A stretch of DNA of 56,124 bases, taken from positions 1-56,124 of the forward strand of contig CATLHC010000006.1 of NCBI GenBank assembly GCA_949948775.1, in the 5' to 3' direction. The notes under the pieces are model-generated. The model made no database searches, was not told the DNA's origin, and worked only from the letters and a program-made list of their open reading frames with translations. A program made the translations under genes and the position numbers. Of the stretch, positions 7,452 through 16,602 are shown one piece after another (the first letter of the stretch is position 1; each line of letters opens with the position of its first letter). The stretch comes from an uncultured Oscillospiraceae bacterium (lineage in GTDB: Bacteria > Bacillota > Clostridia > Oscillospirales > Oscillospiraceae).

Positions 7452-8618
7452 ATGGCTAAGAAAAAGATCGCCGCAAAAAGCACGGAGCTGGATGCCAAGG
7501 AGTTTTTTGCCGCCATCTCCGATATTGAAAAGGAAAAGAACATCCCTAAGGCCTACATGCTGGAGAAGATCACCCTGGCCCTGATCGCCGCCTATAAAAA
7601 GGACCACGAGGGCATCACCGACAATGTGGTGGTGGACGCCAACGAGGAAGCGCAGACCGTGCGCATGTTCGTCAAAAAGGACGTGGTGGAGGCGGTGGAC
7701 AATCCCCACACCGAGATCAGCCTGGAGGACGCTCAGAAGGCCCTCCCCCGGGCGCAGCTGGGAGACGTGCTGCGCATTGAGATCAAGCCGAAAAACTTCG
7801 GCCGCATCGCCGCCCAGACCGCCCGTCAGGTCATCATCCAGGGCATGCGCGAGGCGGAGCGGGGCATGATCTTCGACGAGTTCTCCGCCAAGCAGCACGA
7901 GATCCTCACCGGCACCGTCACCCGGGTGGACGAGCGCAACGGCTCGGTGGCCATCCGGCTCACCTCCGGCAGCGAGTTCACCGACGCGTTTTTGTCCGCC
8001 GGCGAGCAGGTCAAAGGCGAGATCATCCGGGAGGGCGACCGTGTGCGGGTATACGTGGTGGAGGTCCGCCAGGCCAACCGCGGGCCCCAGGTGCTCATCT
8101 CCCGCACTCATCCGGGGCTGGTCAAGCGCCTCTTCGAGCTGGAGGTGCCGGAAATTTACGACGGCACCGTGCAGGTCATGTCCATCGCCCGGGAGGCGGG
8201 CAGCCGCACCAAGCTGGCCGTCTGGAGCGATGACGAGAACGTGGACCCCATCGGCGCCTGCGTGGGTCCCCGGGGCCAGCGGGTCAACGCCGTGGTGGAG
8301 GAGCTGCGGGGTGAAAAGGTGGATATCATCAAGTACTCCGACGACCCCGCCCAATACGTGGCCGCCGCCCTGGCCCCCGCCGACGTCATCAGCGTGGTGG
8401 AGCTGGAACCGGGTAAGAGCTGCCGGGTAGTGGTGCCCGACGACCAGCTGTCCCTTGCCATCGGCAAGGAGGGGCAGAACGCCCGGCTTGCCGCCCGGCT
8501 GACGGGCTACAAGATCGACATCCGCCCCGCCAGCGCTCCCGAGCCCCCCGAGGAAGAGGAAGAGGCCGCGGAGGAGATACCGGAGAGCAGCGAGGAGGAT
8601 ATTGAGGTCACTGAGTAA
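7452..8618 (+). CDS. nusA: transcription termination/antitermination factor NusA
   Basis: 388 residues. NusA binds RNA polymerase and modulates pausing, termination and antitermination. Domains in order: N-terminal polymerase-binding domain (1-130), S1 (about 135-200, HEILTGTVTRVD), KH1 with VDPIGACVGPRGQRV, KH2 with LAIGKEGQNARLAARLTGYK, then an acidic tail (EEEEEAAEEIPESSEEDIE). Gram-positive NusA normally lacks the E. coli C-terminal repeats, as here. GAAGGAG precedes ATG 7452; the upstream in-frame start at 7356 lies inside rimP. Confidence 0.97.
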   Translation: MAKKKIAAKSTELDAKEFFAAISDIEKEKNIPKAYMLEKITLALIAAYKKDHEGITDNVVVDANEEAQTVRMFVKKDVVEAVDNPHTEISLEDAQKALPRAQLGDVLRIEIKPKNFGRIAAQTARQVIIQGMREAERGMIFDEFSAKQHEILTGTVTRVDERNGSVAIRLTSGSEFTDAFLSAGEQVKGEIIREGDRVRVYVVEVRQANRGPQVLISRTHPGLVKRLFELEVPEIYDGTVQVMSIAREAGSRTKLAVWSDDENVDPIGACVGPRGQRVNAVVEELRGEKVDIIKYSDDPAQYVAAALAPADVISVVELEPGKSCRVVVPDDQLSLAIGKEGQNARLAARLTGYKIDIRPASAPEPPEEEEEAAEEIPESSEEDIEVTE

Positions 8619-8642
8619 TTCTTCAAGAGAGGGGGAGACACA

Positions 8643-8918
8643 ATGCCGAAAAAAATACCCATGCGCCAATGCCTTGGCTGCCGGGAGATGAAGCCCAAGC
8701 CTGAGCTGATCCGGGTGGTGCGCTCCCCCGAGGGAGAGTTGTCATTGGACTTCCGGGGAAAGAAGCCGGGCCGGGGGGCTTATCTGTGCCCCGATCCCGG
8801 ATGCCTGGCCCGGGCCAAAAAGAGCCGGGCCGTTGAGCGGGCCCTGTCCGCCCAAGTGTCACCGGAGGTCTGGGAAGCGCTGGAGGCGCAGATGAAGGCG
8901 GGTGACGGCGGTGACTAG
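8643..8918 (+). CDS. rnpM: RNase P modulator RnpM (YlxR, DUF448)
   Basis: 91 residues. The motif MRQCLGCREMKPKPELIRVV and then GRGAYLCPDPGCLARAKK are hallmarks of YlxR, an RNA-binding protein shown in Bacillus to bind RNase P RNA. Its position between nusA and ylxQ is the conserved one. AGAGGGGGAG precedes the ATG. The 3' end overlaps the next gene. Confidence 0.93.
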   Translation: MPKKIPMRQCLGCREMKPKPELIRVVRSPEGELSLDFRGKKPGRGAYLCPDPGCLARAKKSRAVERALSAQVSPEVWEALEAQMKAGDGGD

Positions 8919-9339
8919 CAATGCCCTATCCCTGCTGGGTCTGGCCCTGCGGGGGAATCACCTGGCCGTGGGTGAGGAGCCAGTGGCGGAGTGCTGCAAA
9001 ACCCGCCGCGCCAAGCTGGTGCTCACCGCCGCCGACGCGGCGGAGAACAGCACTCAGCGGGCCGCCCGCTGGGCGGAGGCAGCCAATGTTCCGTGGACAA
9101 AGGTCCCCTGGACAAAGGAAGCCCTGGGCGCTGCCCTGGGGCGGAGCGCCTGCGCCATGGCGGCGCTCACCGACGCCGGACTGGCGGCGGCACTGGCGAA
9201 AAAGCTGGTGGAGAGCGATCCGCAATACCAGCCGCTGTGCGACAAGCTGGCCGTTGAGAAACCCCAGCGCCCTCAGATGAGGAAGAAAAAGAAGAATGTG
9301 CGGGCTGAGACAAAAAGGCCCGCTGTACCTGAAACTTAG
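8902..9339 (+). CDS. L7Ae/L30e-like RNA-binding protein YlxQ
   Basis: 145 residues. Position and the N-terminal LSLLGLALRGNHLAVGEEPV plus AKLVLTAADAAENS match the YlxQ L7Ae-fold proteins, which bind kink-turn-like RNA. The C-terminal third is Lys/Arg/Pro rich and not conserved. A GTG at 8902 or one at 8911 could start it; both overlap rnpM, implying translational coupling. The start is uncertain by three codons. Confidence 0.85.
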   Translation: MTAVTSNALSLLGLALRGNHLAVGEEPVAECCKTRRAKLVLTAADAAENSTQRAARWAEAANVPWTKVPWTKEALGAALGRSACAMAALTDAGLAAALAKKLVESDPQYQPLCDKLAVEKPQRPQMRKKKKNVRAETKRPAVPET

Positions 9340-9351
9340 GAGGTGGCCTGT

Positions 9352-11721
9352 TTGAGCCTTGCGAAACTGAACGCTCGGGATGTGGCAAAGGACTTTGGCA
9401 TGCAAGCCAAAGCCATTACCGCCATTTTGGCCGAGTACACCAAAGAAAATGTATCTCCCACCAAGATTCTGACGGACCGGGAGCTGACCATTATTTTTGA
9501 GCATCTGACCCAGAAAAACCAGGTGGATTCCATTGAATCCATCTACGCCGACGTGTATCACGAGCCCGTCAAGCAGGAGCCGGCTCCCGCTCCCAAGGAG
9601 CCGCAGGCCAAGCCCGCCCAGAAGGAGGGCAAGGCCGCGCCCGCCGCCAAGGAGCAGGGGAAGAGCACTCCCGCCCCCGCCGCGCAGGGCCAAAAGGAGC
9701 AGCCTAAGCCGGCCGCTCCCGCCAAGCCCATGAGCCGTACCCCAGAGAAAAAGGTGGTGGACACCCGCAAGGGCGGCGGCGTCAACCTGGAGAAGTACGA
9801 CCAGCGGCTGGAGGACCTGGCCCCCGACAAGGCCAACCGGATGCAGACCGGCAAGCAGAAGTTCCAGAACCGAAACAACAAGAACCGGGGCCAGAACCTC
9901 GGCAGCAAGCGCAAGCAGGAGGAGCAGGACAGGATGCGCCGCCTCCAGCTGGAGATCGCCAAAAAGACCCCGCTCACCGTAAAGATCCCCGACGAGATCG
10001 GGGTGGGCGAGCTGGCCTCCCGGATGAAAAAGACCGGCGCTGAGGTGGTCAAGTGCCTCATCAAGAACGGCGTGATGGCCTCCCTTTCCGACATCATCGA
10101 CTACGATACCGCCGCTCTGGTGGCTATGGAGCTGGGGTGCAAGGTGGAGAAGGAGGTCATCGTCACCATTGAGGAGCGGCTCATCGACACCGCCGAGGAC
10201 AAGGAGGAGGACCTGATGCCCCGGGCCCCGGTGGTGGTGGTCATGGGCCACGTGGACCACGGCAAGACCTCCCTGCTGGACTATATCCGCCACGCCAACG
10301 TGGTGTCCGGCGAGGCCGGCGGCATCACCCAGCACATCGGCGCCTATCAGGTGGAGGTAAACGGCAAGCCCATCACCTTCCTGGACACGCCGGGCCATGA
10401 GGCGTTCACCGCCATGCGGGCCCGGGGGGCCATGATCACCGACGTGGCCATCCTGGTGGTGGCGGCCGACGACGGCATCATGCCCCAGACTATCGAGTCC
10501 ATCAACCACGCCAAGGCCGCCAATATCCCCATTATTGTCGCCATCAACAAGATGGATAAGCCGGAGGCCAACCCCGAGCGCATCAAGCAGCAGCTCACCG
10601 AATATGAGCTGGTGCCCGAGGAGTGGGGCGGCGAGACGATTATCTGTCCAATTTCCGCGAAAACCGGCATGGGTATCGACACCCTGCTGGAGATGGTCAC
10701 CCTCACCGCCGAGGTGCAGGAGCTGAAGGCCAACCCCAACCGCACCGCTCACGGCGCGGTGATCGAGGCGCGGCTGGACAAGGGCCGCGGCCCCGTGGCT
10801 ACCCTGCTGGTGCAGAACGGCACCCTGAGACAGGGCGACGTCATCATCGCCGGCATGGCGGTGGGCCGTGTCAGGGCCATGACCGACTACAAAGGCAACA
10901 AGGTCACTGAGGCGGGTCCCTCCGTGCCGGTGGAGATCATCGGCATGGGCGAGGTGCCCGGCGCGGGCGACGACTTCCACGCCGTGGCCGATGAGCGTAT
11001 GGCCCGTGAGCTGGTGGAGCAGCGCAAGGCGGAGATGAAAAACGCCACCACCGGCGCGGCCAAACAGAAGGTGTCCCTGGAGGAGCTGTTCAGCCAGATT
11101 CAGGCGGGCGAGATGAAGGATCTGAACATCATCGTCAAGGCGGACGTCCAGGGCTCCGCCGAGGCCGTCAAGGCCAGCCTGGAGAAGATCTCCAATGAGG
11201 AGGTCCGGGTGCGGGTCATCCACTGCGCCGTGGGCGCCATCAACGAGAGCGACGTGATGCTGGCCACCACCTCCAACGCCATCATCGTGGGCTTCAATGT
11301 CCGCCCGGACAAGAACGCCGCCGAGTCCGCCGCCCGCAACAAGGTGGATATGCGGATGTACCGGGTGATCTACGACTGCATCAATGAGATCGAGTCCGCC
11401 ATGAAGGGCATGCTGGCCCCCAAGTTCAAGGAGGTTGCCTTGGGCGAGGCCGAGGTGCGCCAGGTGTACAAGATCACCGGGGTGGGCTTCGTGGCCGGGT
11501 GTTATGTCACCGACGGCAAGGTGGCCCGGAACGCCCAGATCCGCCTGGTGCGGGACGGCATCGTCATCCACGAGGGCGTGATGAACTCCCTCCAGCGCTT
11601 CAAGGACAGCGTGAAGGAGGTCGCCCGGGGCTACGAGTGCGGCATCGGGATTGAGAAGTACAGCGATATCAAGGAGGGCGACGTCATCGAGGCCTTCGTG
11701 ATGGAGCAGATTGAGGTTTAA
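9352..11721 (+). CDS. infB: translation initiation factor IF-2
   Basis: 789 residues. It is the GTPase that places fMet-tRNA on the 30S subunit. An N-terminal IF2_N domain is followed by an Ala/Pro/Lys-rich linker (about residues 75-130), a second IF2_N domain, and the G domain with GHVDHGKT (around 299-306), DTPGHEAF and NKMD. Domains II, III and C2 follow. The start is TTG 9352, because AGGAGGT (9338-9344) is 7-8 bases upstream and overlaps the alternative GTG at 9343. Confidence 0.96.
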   Translation: MSLAKLNARDVAKDFGMQAKAITAILAEYTKENVSPTKILTDRELTIIFEHLTQKNQVDSIESIYADVYHEPVKQEPAPAPKEPQAKPAQKEGKAAPAAKEQGKSTPAPAAQGQKEQPKPAAPAKPMSRTPEKKVVDTRKGGGVNLEKYDQRLEDLAPDKANRMQTGKQKFQNRNNKNRGQNLGSKRKQEEQDRMRRLQLEIAKKTPLTVKIPDEIGVGELASRMKKTGAEVVKCLIKNGVMASLSDIIDYDTAALVAMELGCKVEKEVIVTIEERLIDTAEDKEEDLMPRAPVVVVMGHVDHGKTSLLDYIRHANVVSGEAGGITQHIGAYQVEVNGKPITFLDTPGHEAFTAMRARGAMITDVAILVVAADDGIMPQTIESINHAKAANIPIIVAINKMDKPEANPERIKQQLTEYELVPEEWGGETIICPISAKTGMGIDTLLEMVTLTAEVQELKANPNRTAHGAVIEARLDKGRGPVATLLVQNGTLRQGDVIIAGMAVGRVRAMTDYKGNKVTEAGPSVPVEIIGMGEVPGAGDDFHAVADERMARELVEQRKAEMKNATTGAAKQKVSLEELFSQIQAGEMKDLNIIVKADVQGSAEAVKASLEKISNEEVRVRVIHCAVGAINESDVMLATTSNAIIVGFNVRPDKNAAESAARNKVDMRMYRVIYDCINEIESAMKGMLAPKFKEVALGEAEVRQVYKITGVGFVAGCYVTDGKVARNAQIRLVRDGIVIHEGVMNSLQRFKDSVKEVARGYECGIGIEKYSDIKEGDVIEAFVMEQIEV

Positions 11722-11727
11722 GCCTTT

Positions 11728-11756
11728 TTGACAGCAGGCGGTTTTTATGCTACAAT
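11728..11756 (+). promoter_or_regulatory. near-consensus promoter inside the infB-rbfA interval
   Basis: -35 TTGACA (11728-11733), exactly 17 bases, -10 TACAAT (11751-11756). It starts 6 bases after the infB stop and drives the 48-codon ORF. Confidence 0.75.
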
Positions 11757-11790
11757 CAACATATCCTATTAAAGAAAGGAGACCATAACC

Positions 11791-11937
11791 ATGGGGATGA
11801 CAGACAAACAATTTGCCGGTTTTCTCCGACAGGCAATTCGGACGCTCCGGAAGGCGCTGACAACAAAAGACCCGGAAGAAGCAAAGGAACTGATTGCAGG
11901 GCTCCTCGAGGATATGCAGGCCACTCTTGAGGATTAA
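11791..11937 (+). CDS. 48-residue protein of unknown function
   Basis: An ATG with AAAGAAAGGAG upstream opens a 48-codon frame (MGMTDKQFAGFLRQAIRTLR at its start, LIAGLLEDMQATLED at its end), predicted almost wholly alpha-helical and amphipathic. It has its own near-consensus promoter and a terminator right after it, so it is an independent unit inside a housekeeping operon. No family is recognised; size and composition resemble small phage or mobile-element proteins. Confidence 0.65.
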   Translation: MGMTDKQFAGFLRQAIRTLRKALTTKDPEEAKELIAGLLEDMQATLED

Positions 11938-11943
11938 ACGGAC

Positions 11944-11972
11944 GGGGCGGGCGGGTTCGCCCGCCCCCTTTT
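11944..11972 (+). terminator. GC-rich terminator after the 48-residue ORF
   Basis: GGGCGGG (11949-11955), loop TTCG, CCCGCCC and then TTTT (11969-11972) make a strong stem and U-tract. It would also reduce readthrough from infB toward rbfA. Confidence 0.7.
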
Positions 11973-11991
11973 CGCGGAGGAGGGGACGCTT

Positions 11992-12390
11992 GTGAGCTGT
12001 GTTTATCTGCTGGCGGCGGATAAGCCGCTTCCACTGGTCAACTGCCGGGAATTCCGAACAAAAACCGTTCGCAACGTCCAAATCGGTATGGAGACGGGAT
12101 TTAAATTGGAACTGCACAGCTATTACTGGAACAGCGTGGACGAACTGGGCTATCCGATGAAACACTATCGGTACGAGCTGTCTCTGGAAGCGGACGAGCG
12201 TGATCTGGCCAACTTGAAGCAATACCTGGCCGAACACCTTTCCCCTGGTGAGACGGTGGAGCTCTGGCATATATGGGTGGGGGATTATTCCCGGCCCATC
12301 CGCTGTCACGGAACCCTGTCAGAGTTTGACATGGACACGGTCAGGCAATTTCTGGACACGGAACAAATCTGCCTCACCGTCGCAATCTGA
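11992..12390 (+). CDS. unknown 132-residue protein between infB and rbfA
   Basis: The frame starts at GTG 11992, 8 or so bases after GGAGGAGGGG, and ends 13 bases before rbfA. The protein has a [14 protein letters not shown] beginning and a charged middle ([20 protein letters not shown]), and then a Trp-containing [13 protein letters not shown] block. No signal peptide or membrane helix is visible and no family is recognised. Its placement suggests co-transcription with rbfA. Confidence 0.7.
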   Translation: MSCVYLLAADKPLPLVNCREFRTKTVRNVQIGMETGFKLELHSYYWNSVDELGYPMKHYRYELSLEADERDLANLKQYLAEHLSPGETVELWHIWVGDYSRPIRCHGTLSEFDMDTVRQFLDTEQICLTVAI

Positions 12391-12403
12391 AAAGGAGGAA
12401 CTT

Positions 12404-12799
12404 ATGCCAAGCAACCGAATCGGACGCATCAACGAGGAGATCCAGCGGGAGATGTCCACCCTCATCCGCACCGTAAAGGACCCCAGGGTGGCGGACGCGG
12501 GCATGGTGAGCGTCACCGCCGTGGAGACCACCCCCGACCTGAAATACGCCAAAATTTTTGTCAGCGTACTGGACAAGTCCGCCTCCGCCCAAGCGCTGAA
12601 GGGGCTGAAGTCCGCCTCCGGCTACCTGCGCCGGGAGCTGGGCCGGGCGCTGAGCCTGCGCAACACCCCCGAGCTGACCTTCGTGCGGGACGACTCCATC
12701 GATAAGGGGGCCCGCATCCTGGATATGCTGCGGGACCCCGAGGTGGTCAAGCCCGCCAACCCGGCCAACGCCCACATTGTGCTGGACGAGGAGGACTGA
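12404..12799 (+). CDS. rbfA: ribosome-binding factor A
   Basis: 131 residues. RbfA acts in late 30S maturation. The sequence has [38 protein letters not shown] and [19 protein letters not shown], the conserved KH-like fold. Start ATG 12404 follows AAAGGAGG by 6 bases; the longer in-frame start lies inside the upstream ORF. It is 3 bases from nrnA. Confidence 0.96.
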   Translation: MPSNRIGRINEEIQREMSTLIRTVKDPRVADAGMVSVTAVETTPDLKYAKIFVSVLDKSASAQALKGLKSASGYLRRELGRALSLRNTPELTFVRDDSIDKGARILDMLRDPEVVKPANPANAHIVLDEED

Positions 12800-12802
12800 G
12801 CC

Positions 12803-13762
12803 ATGGACTACCGGGAAGCGGCCGCGTTTTTGAAGGCCCATGACAACTACCTCATTTTGACCCACAAGCGCCCCGACGGCGACACCATCGGCTGCGCCGC
12901 CGGGCTGTGCCGCGCCCTGCGGGCGCTGGGCAAGACCGCCTGCGTCCTGCCCAGCCTGGACGCCACCACCCTGCTGGCGGGCTATCTGGACGGCCTCACC
13001 GCCCCCGAGGGATATGAACCAGATACGGTGGTCAGCACCGACGTGGCCACGGTGAACCTCCTTCCAGACAACGCCAAGCCCTACCAGGCGCGCATCGATC
13101 TCGCCATCGACCACCACCCCTCCCAGGAGTTTTTTGCCCGGGAGACCTGCCTGGAGGCGGACAAGGCCGCCTGCGGGGAGATTATCTGGAAAATCTGCAC
13201 GGAGCTGGGGACTATGGACGCTGATGTCGCCGCGCCGCTGTATGTGGCCGTGGCCACCGACTGCGGCTGCTTCGTCTACTCCAACACCACCCCTCACACC
13301 CACAAGGTGGCCGCGGCGCTGATGGAGCAGGGAATCCCGTTCCAGGCGCTGAACAAACGGCACTTCCGCACCAAATCCATGCGGCGCATGAAGCTGGAGA
13401 GCCTGATTCTGCAGAATATGCACCTGTACCACGGCGGCACGGTGGCGGTGGCCCCCATCTCTCTGGAGATGATGGCCCAGGCCGGGGCCACCTCGGAGGA
13501 CACCGACGACCTGGCGGCGTTTTTGGGTCAGATTGAGGGAGTGCTTCACACCGCCACCATCCGGGAGCACGAGGGGGGCGAGTGCCGCATTTCCGTGCGC
13601 ACCGCCGCGGACAAGCTGAACGCCACCCGCGTGTGCGCCCGGCTGGGCGGGGGAGGGCACAGGGCGGCCTCGGGCTGCACCGTCCAGGGGACGGGGCGGG
13701 AGGCGGAGAAGGCCATCCTGGCCGCCATCGACGACCAGCTTGCCCAGCCTACCCAGGACTGA
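12803..13762 (+). CDS. nrnA: DHH/DHHA1 phosphoesterase, NrnA-like oligoribonuclease/pAp phosphatase
   Basis: 319 residues. The family degrades nanoRNA and 3'-phosphoadenosine 5'-phosphate. Metal motifs visible are [11 protein letters not shown] (N-terminal Asp), [13 protein letters not shown] (DHH) and a later ATDCG. The DHHA1 domain ends with [11 protein letters not shown]. The order rbfA-nrnA-truB-ribF is the conserved Firmicutes arrangement. Start codon is ATG immediately after the rbfA stop. Confidence 0.92.
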   Translation: MDYREAAAFLKAHDNYLILTHKRPDGDTIGCAAGLCRALRALGKTACVLPSLDATTLLAGYLDGLTAPEGYEPDTVVSTDVATVNLLPDNAKPYQARIDLAIDHHPSQEFFARETCLEADKAACGEIIWKICTELGTMDADVAAPLYVAVATDCGCFVYSNTTPHTHKVAAALMEQGIPFQALNKRHFRTKSMRRMKLESLILQNMHLYHGGTVAVAPISLEMMAQAGATSEDTDDLAAFLGQIEGVLHTATIREHEGGECRISVRTAADKLNATRVCARLGGGGHRAASGCTVQGTGREAEKAILAAIDDQLAQPTQD

Positions 13763-13778
13763 AAAGGAGCTTCCTCTT

Positions 13779-14666
13779 ATGCCAAACGGCATCATTATCA
13801 TCGACAAGCCCGCCGGGTGGACCTCCATGGACGTATGCGCCAAGCTCCGGGGGATGTTCCGCGAGAAGCGGGTGGGCCACGCCGGTACGCTGGACCCCAT
13901 GGCCACCGGCGTGCTGCCCGTGTTCATCGGGCGGGCCACAAGGGCCGTGGAGTTCGCTGCGGATTCCGATAAGGAATATATCGCGGGGTTGAAACTGGGA
14001 GTTATTACAAACACCCAAGACACCACCGGCGAGGTGCTGGAGGAGCGCCCCGTGAACGTGACCTGTGACCAGCTCTGGGCGGCGCTGGCCCAATTCACCG
14101 GGACAATTGAACAAATTCCCCCCATGTACTCCGCCATCAAAATCAATGGCAAAAAGCTCTATGAACTGGCCCGCAAGGGAAAAGAAGTGGAGCGCAAGCC
14201 CCGCGCCGTCCGCATCGACGCGCTGGGCATCCTGGACGAGACGCCGCCGGAGGGGACCGGTTATCTCCTGCGGGTGGTGTGTTCCAAGGGGACATATGTG
14301 CGCACCCTGTGCCACGACATCGGCCAAGCCCTGGGCTGCGGGGGGTGCATGAGCTCCCTTCAGCGTGTGAAGGCGGCGGGCTTTACTATGGCCGACTGCG
14401 TTACATTGGATGCCGTCCAAGAGGCGGTGAACCGGGGAGAGGGAGAGTCCTTGCTGCTCCCGGTGGACGCCTATTTTGCCGGCTTGCCCATGCTGGTTCT
14501 GAAAACCGCCGTGGCGGAGAAAAAGATCCGCAACGGCGCGGCGCTGACCACTCGGGACGTCCCAGACGGAGAATATCGCGTGTACGGCATGGACAAGACA
14601 TTCTTGGCCCTTGGCAGAGTAGCAGACAGCAAGCTCACCACCGTCAAGAGCTTTTTCGAGGTGTAA
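13779..14666 (+). CDS. truB: tRNA pseudouridine-55 synthase
   Basis: 295 residues. It makes pseudouridine 55 in the T-loop of tRNAs. Motif [16 protein letters not shown] contains catalytic Asp39, and [13 protein letters not shown] is the second family block. AAAAGGAG lies upstream of ATG 13779, which was chosen over the longer frame that overlaps nrnA. Six bases separate it from ribF. Confidence 0.96.
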   Translation: MPNGIIIIDKPAGWTSMDVCAKLRGMFREKRVGHAGTLDPMATGVLPVFIGRATRAVEFAADSDKEYIAGLKLGVITNTQDTTGEVLEERPVNVTCDQLWAALAQFTGTIEQIPPMYSAIKINGKKLYELARKGKEVERKPRAVRIDALGILDETPPEGTGYLLRVVCSKGTYVRTLCHDIGQALGCGGCMSSLQRVKAAGFTMADCVTLDAVQEAVNRGEGESLLLPVDAYFAGLPMLVLKTAVAEKKIRNGAALTTRDVPDGEYRVYGMDKTFLALGRVADSKLTTVKSFFEV

Positions 14667-14672
14667 TCACTG

Positions 14673-15581
14673 ATGGATAATCAACGAAAAGTTATCGCCC
14701 TGGGCTTTTTCGACGGAGTGCATATGGGCCATGGGGCGCTCCTGCGCACGGTGGCGGAGCGGGCCAAGGCACTGGACGCCGTTCCCTGCGCCTTCACCTT
14801 TGACCGCAGCCCCGCCGCCGCCCTCACCGGGAAGGCGGTGCCTCTGCTCAGCGGCGTGGGCGACCGGGAGCGGCTGATGCACGAGCTGTACGGTATCCGG
14901 GAGGTTATCGTGGCCCCCTTCGACGTCATGCGTCAGATGGACTGGCAGGATTTTGTCGCCCAGTATCTCCAAAAGGAGCTGGGCGTCATCCACGTGGTGG
15001 CGGGGCACGACTTCCGTTTCGGCTACAAAGGGGAGGGCAATCCCCAGCGGCTGGCGGACAAGTGCCGGGAGCTGGGCATGGGCTGCGACATCATCCCCAA
15101 AGTGGAGATCGACGGCTTCATCGTGTCCTCCACCTACATCCGCTCTTTGGTGCAGGAGGGAAAAATGGAGCGGGCCCGCTGGTTCCTGGGCCATCCCCAC
15201 ACCCTGTCCGGCCCGGTGGTCCACGGCAGCGAGCTGGGCCGCACCCTGGGCACCCCCACCGCCAACCTGCTGGTGCCCGAGGGGGTGATCGCTCCCGGCT
15301 TCGGGGTGTACGCCTCCCGGGTGGTGCTGGCCGGAGGGGAAATCCGGCTGGCCGTCACCAACGTGGGCACCCGGCCCACGGTGAACACCGACAAGAGCGC
15401 CGTCACGGTGGAGCCCTGGATTTTGGACTACCGGGGGGACCTGTACGGCAAAGACATCCGGGTGGAGTTCTATGCCCGCCTGCGGCCGGAGAGGAAGTTC
15501 CCCTCGGTCCAGGCCCTGCGGGACGCCATCCTGGAAAACGCCCGGCAGACCCGGGAGTATTTCGCGAAGGCGGAGAGGTGA
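14673..15581 (+). CDS. ribF: bifunctional riboflavin kinase/FAD synthetase
   Basis: 302 residues. It phosphorylates riboflavin to FMN and adenylates FMN to FAD. The N-terminal FAD synthetase half has LGFFDGVHMGHGALL and VSSTYIRSLVQEGKM; the C-terminal kinase half has LGRTLGTPTANL, the conserved PTAN motif, and ends with the HLLD-like ILDYRGDLYG region. GAGGTG precedes the ATG. Cytosolic. Confidence 0.95.
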   Translation: MDNQRKVIALGFFDGVHMGHGALLRTVAERAKALDAVPCAFTFDRSPAAALTGKAVPLLSGVGDRERLMHELYGIREVIVAPFDVMRQMDWQDFVAQYLQKELGVIHVVAGHDFRFGYKGEGNPQRLADKCRELGMGCDIIPKVEIDGFIVSSTYIRSLVQEGKMERARWFLGHPHTLSGPVVHGSELGRTLGTPTANLLVPEGVIAPGFGVYASRVVLAGGEIRLAVTNVGTRPTVNTDKSAVTVEPWILDYRGDLYGKDIRVEFYARLRPERKFPSVQALRDAILENARQTREYFAKAER

Positions 15582-15587
15582 CCCGCC

Positions 15588-16307
15588 ATGCCCGCTACAT
15601 TGATCAATATGCTCCTGGTCCTGCTGGGCGGTGGCGCGGGGCTGCTGTTTAAAAACCTCATCAGCGACCGGCTCATGTCCATCCTCACCCACGCGCTGGG
15701 TCTGTGCGTACTGTGCATCGGCATCGGCAGTGCCATCGGAACCCAGAATATGCTGTGCGTCATCGTGTGCATGGTCGTCGGCACCGTCATCGGAAACGCC
15801 GCCGATCTGGAGCGCCGCCTGGAGGGAGCCGGGGATTTTCTGCGCGCCAGGGTGCTCAAGCAGAGCGGCGGCAGCCGGTTTACCGAGGGCTTTGTCAACG
15901 CCTCCCTGCTGTTCTGCGTGGGGGCCATGGCCATCACCGGCTCCATCGAGGCGGGACTCAACCACAACTATGAGATCATCGTGTCCAAAGGCGTCATCGA
16001 CGGGGTGACCTCCATTTCCTTCGCCGCCACCATGGGGGTGGGGGTGATGTTCTCCGTTCTTCCGCTTCTGGTCTATCAAGGCGGCATCACCCTGCTGGCG
16101 GGATGGGTGGGACCCTACCTGCCCGACGCCGTCATCACCGAGATGACCGCCGTGGGCGGAGCCCTCATCATCGCCATCGCCGTCAACATGCTGGGGCTGG
16201 GCAGAGAGAAGATCAAAGTGGGAAACATGCTCCCGGCTATTTTTCTGCCCATCGCCTACATACCCGCGGCCGCTTGGCTCAGCGGCGTTTTCTCCGGCCT
16301 GTTCTGA
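15588..16307 (+). CDS. DUF554 (YdfK-like) membrane protein
   Basis: 239 residues with about six to seven hydrophobic segments, for example INMLLVLLGGGAGLLF at the N-terminus, LCVLCIGIGSAIG and GGALIIAIAVNMLGLG. The block IGNAADLERRLEGAGDFL and the central EGFVNASLLFCVGAMAITGS identify DUF554. The function is unknown; transport has been suggested for the family. GAGAGGTG precedes the ATG. It is the last gene of the operon, followed by a strong terminator. Confidence 0.9.
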   Translation: MPATLINMLLVLLGGGAGLLFKNLISDRLMSILTHALGLCVLCIGIGSAIGTQNMLCVIVCMVVGTVIGNAADLERRLEGAGDFLRARVLKQSGGSRFTEGFVNASLLFCVGAMAITGSIEAGLNHNYEIIVSKGVIDGVTSISFAATMGVGVMFSVLPLLVYQGGITLLAGWVGPYLPDAVITEMTAVGGALIIAIAVNMLGLGREKIKVGNMLPAIFLPIAYIPAAAWLSGVFSGLF

Positions 16308-16314
16308 GTGTTCC

Positions 16315-16346
16315 GAGCCTCTCCGGCTTTCCGGAGAGGCTCTTTT
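16315..16346 (+). terminator. terminator ending the rimP-DUF554 operon
   Basis: Perfect 12-bp stem GAGCCTCTCCGG / CCGGAGAGGCTC with loop CTTT and a T run. Confidence 0.9.
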
Positions 16347-16400
16347 GACACCGGTGCGGTCTTGACTTGAAAATTGGTTGGACCATTTCAAAAGAAACCC

Positions 16401-16429
16401 TTGCAAAGAAAGGAAAAAGGCGGTATACT
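16401..16429 (+). promoter_or_regulatory. promoter of crt-hbd
   Basis: -35 TTGCAA (16401-16406), 17-base spacer, -10 TATACT (16424-16429). The leader to crt is about 165 bases and GC-rich. Confidence 0.65.
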
Positions 16430-16519
16430 AAAAAAAGAATATGGGGAACGCCCCCACTCCCACGCGGCATGACCGGCCCAGCGCTTCCGGCTCCATCGCC
16501 GCGCCCCTTCGTCCGGTAT

Positions 16520-16537
16520 TTGTTAAAAAAATATCGA
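16520..16537 (+). promoter_or_regulatory. possible degenerate Rex operator
   Basis: TTGTTAA, a 4-base spacer and ATATCGA resemble the Rex consensus TTGTTAA-N4-TTAACAA in the first half-site (7/7) but only 4/7 in the second. Rex controls crt/hbd operons in other Clostridia by NADH/NAD ratio. It lies downstream of the predicted promoter. Confidence 0.25.
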
Positions 16538-16602
16538 ATTGGGGCGGGTCCGGGCGCGTTCGCTGTCTTCCCAAACTATACACTGAATAAGGAGGCAATC
16601 TG

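Noticed and set aside
9580..9740. Ala/Pro/Lys repeat-like tract
   Set aside because: It is the ordinary variable linker of IF-2, not a separate repeat element.
8926..12309. 1127-codon open frame antisense to infB
   Set aside because: It is a low-complexity His/Leu/Gly/Val-rich translation opposite a strongly supported GC-rich gene; no ribosome site or domain. Similar long antisense frames at 3930-6044, 7371-8669, 14667-16406, 16606-18168, 26767-28566, 28930-30681, 40721-42412 and 46918-48522 are rejected for the same reason.
16430..16602. riboswitch in the crt leader
   Set aside because: The leader is long and GC-rich, but I see no known riboswitch core or terminator/antiterminator pair.
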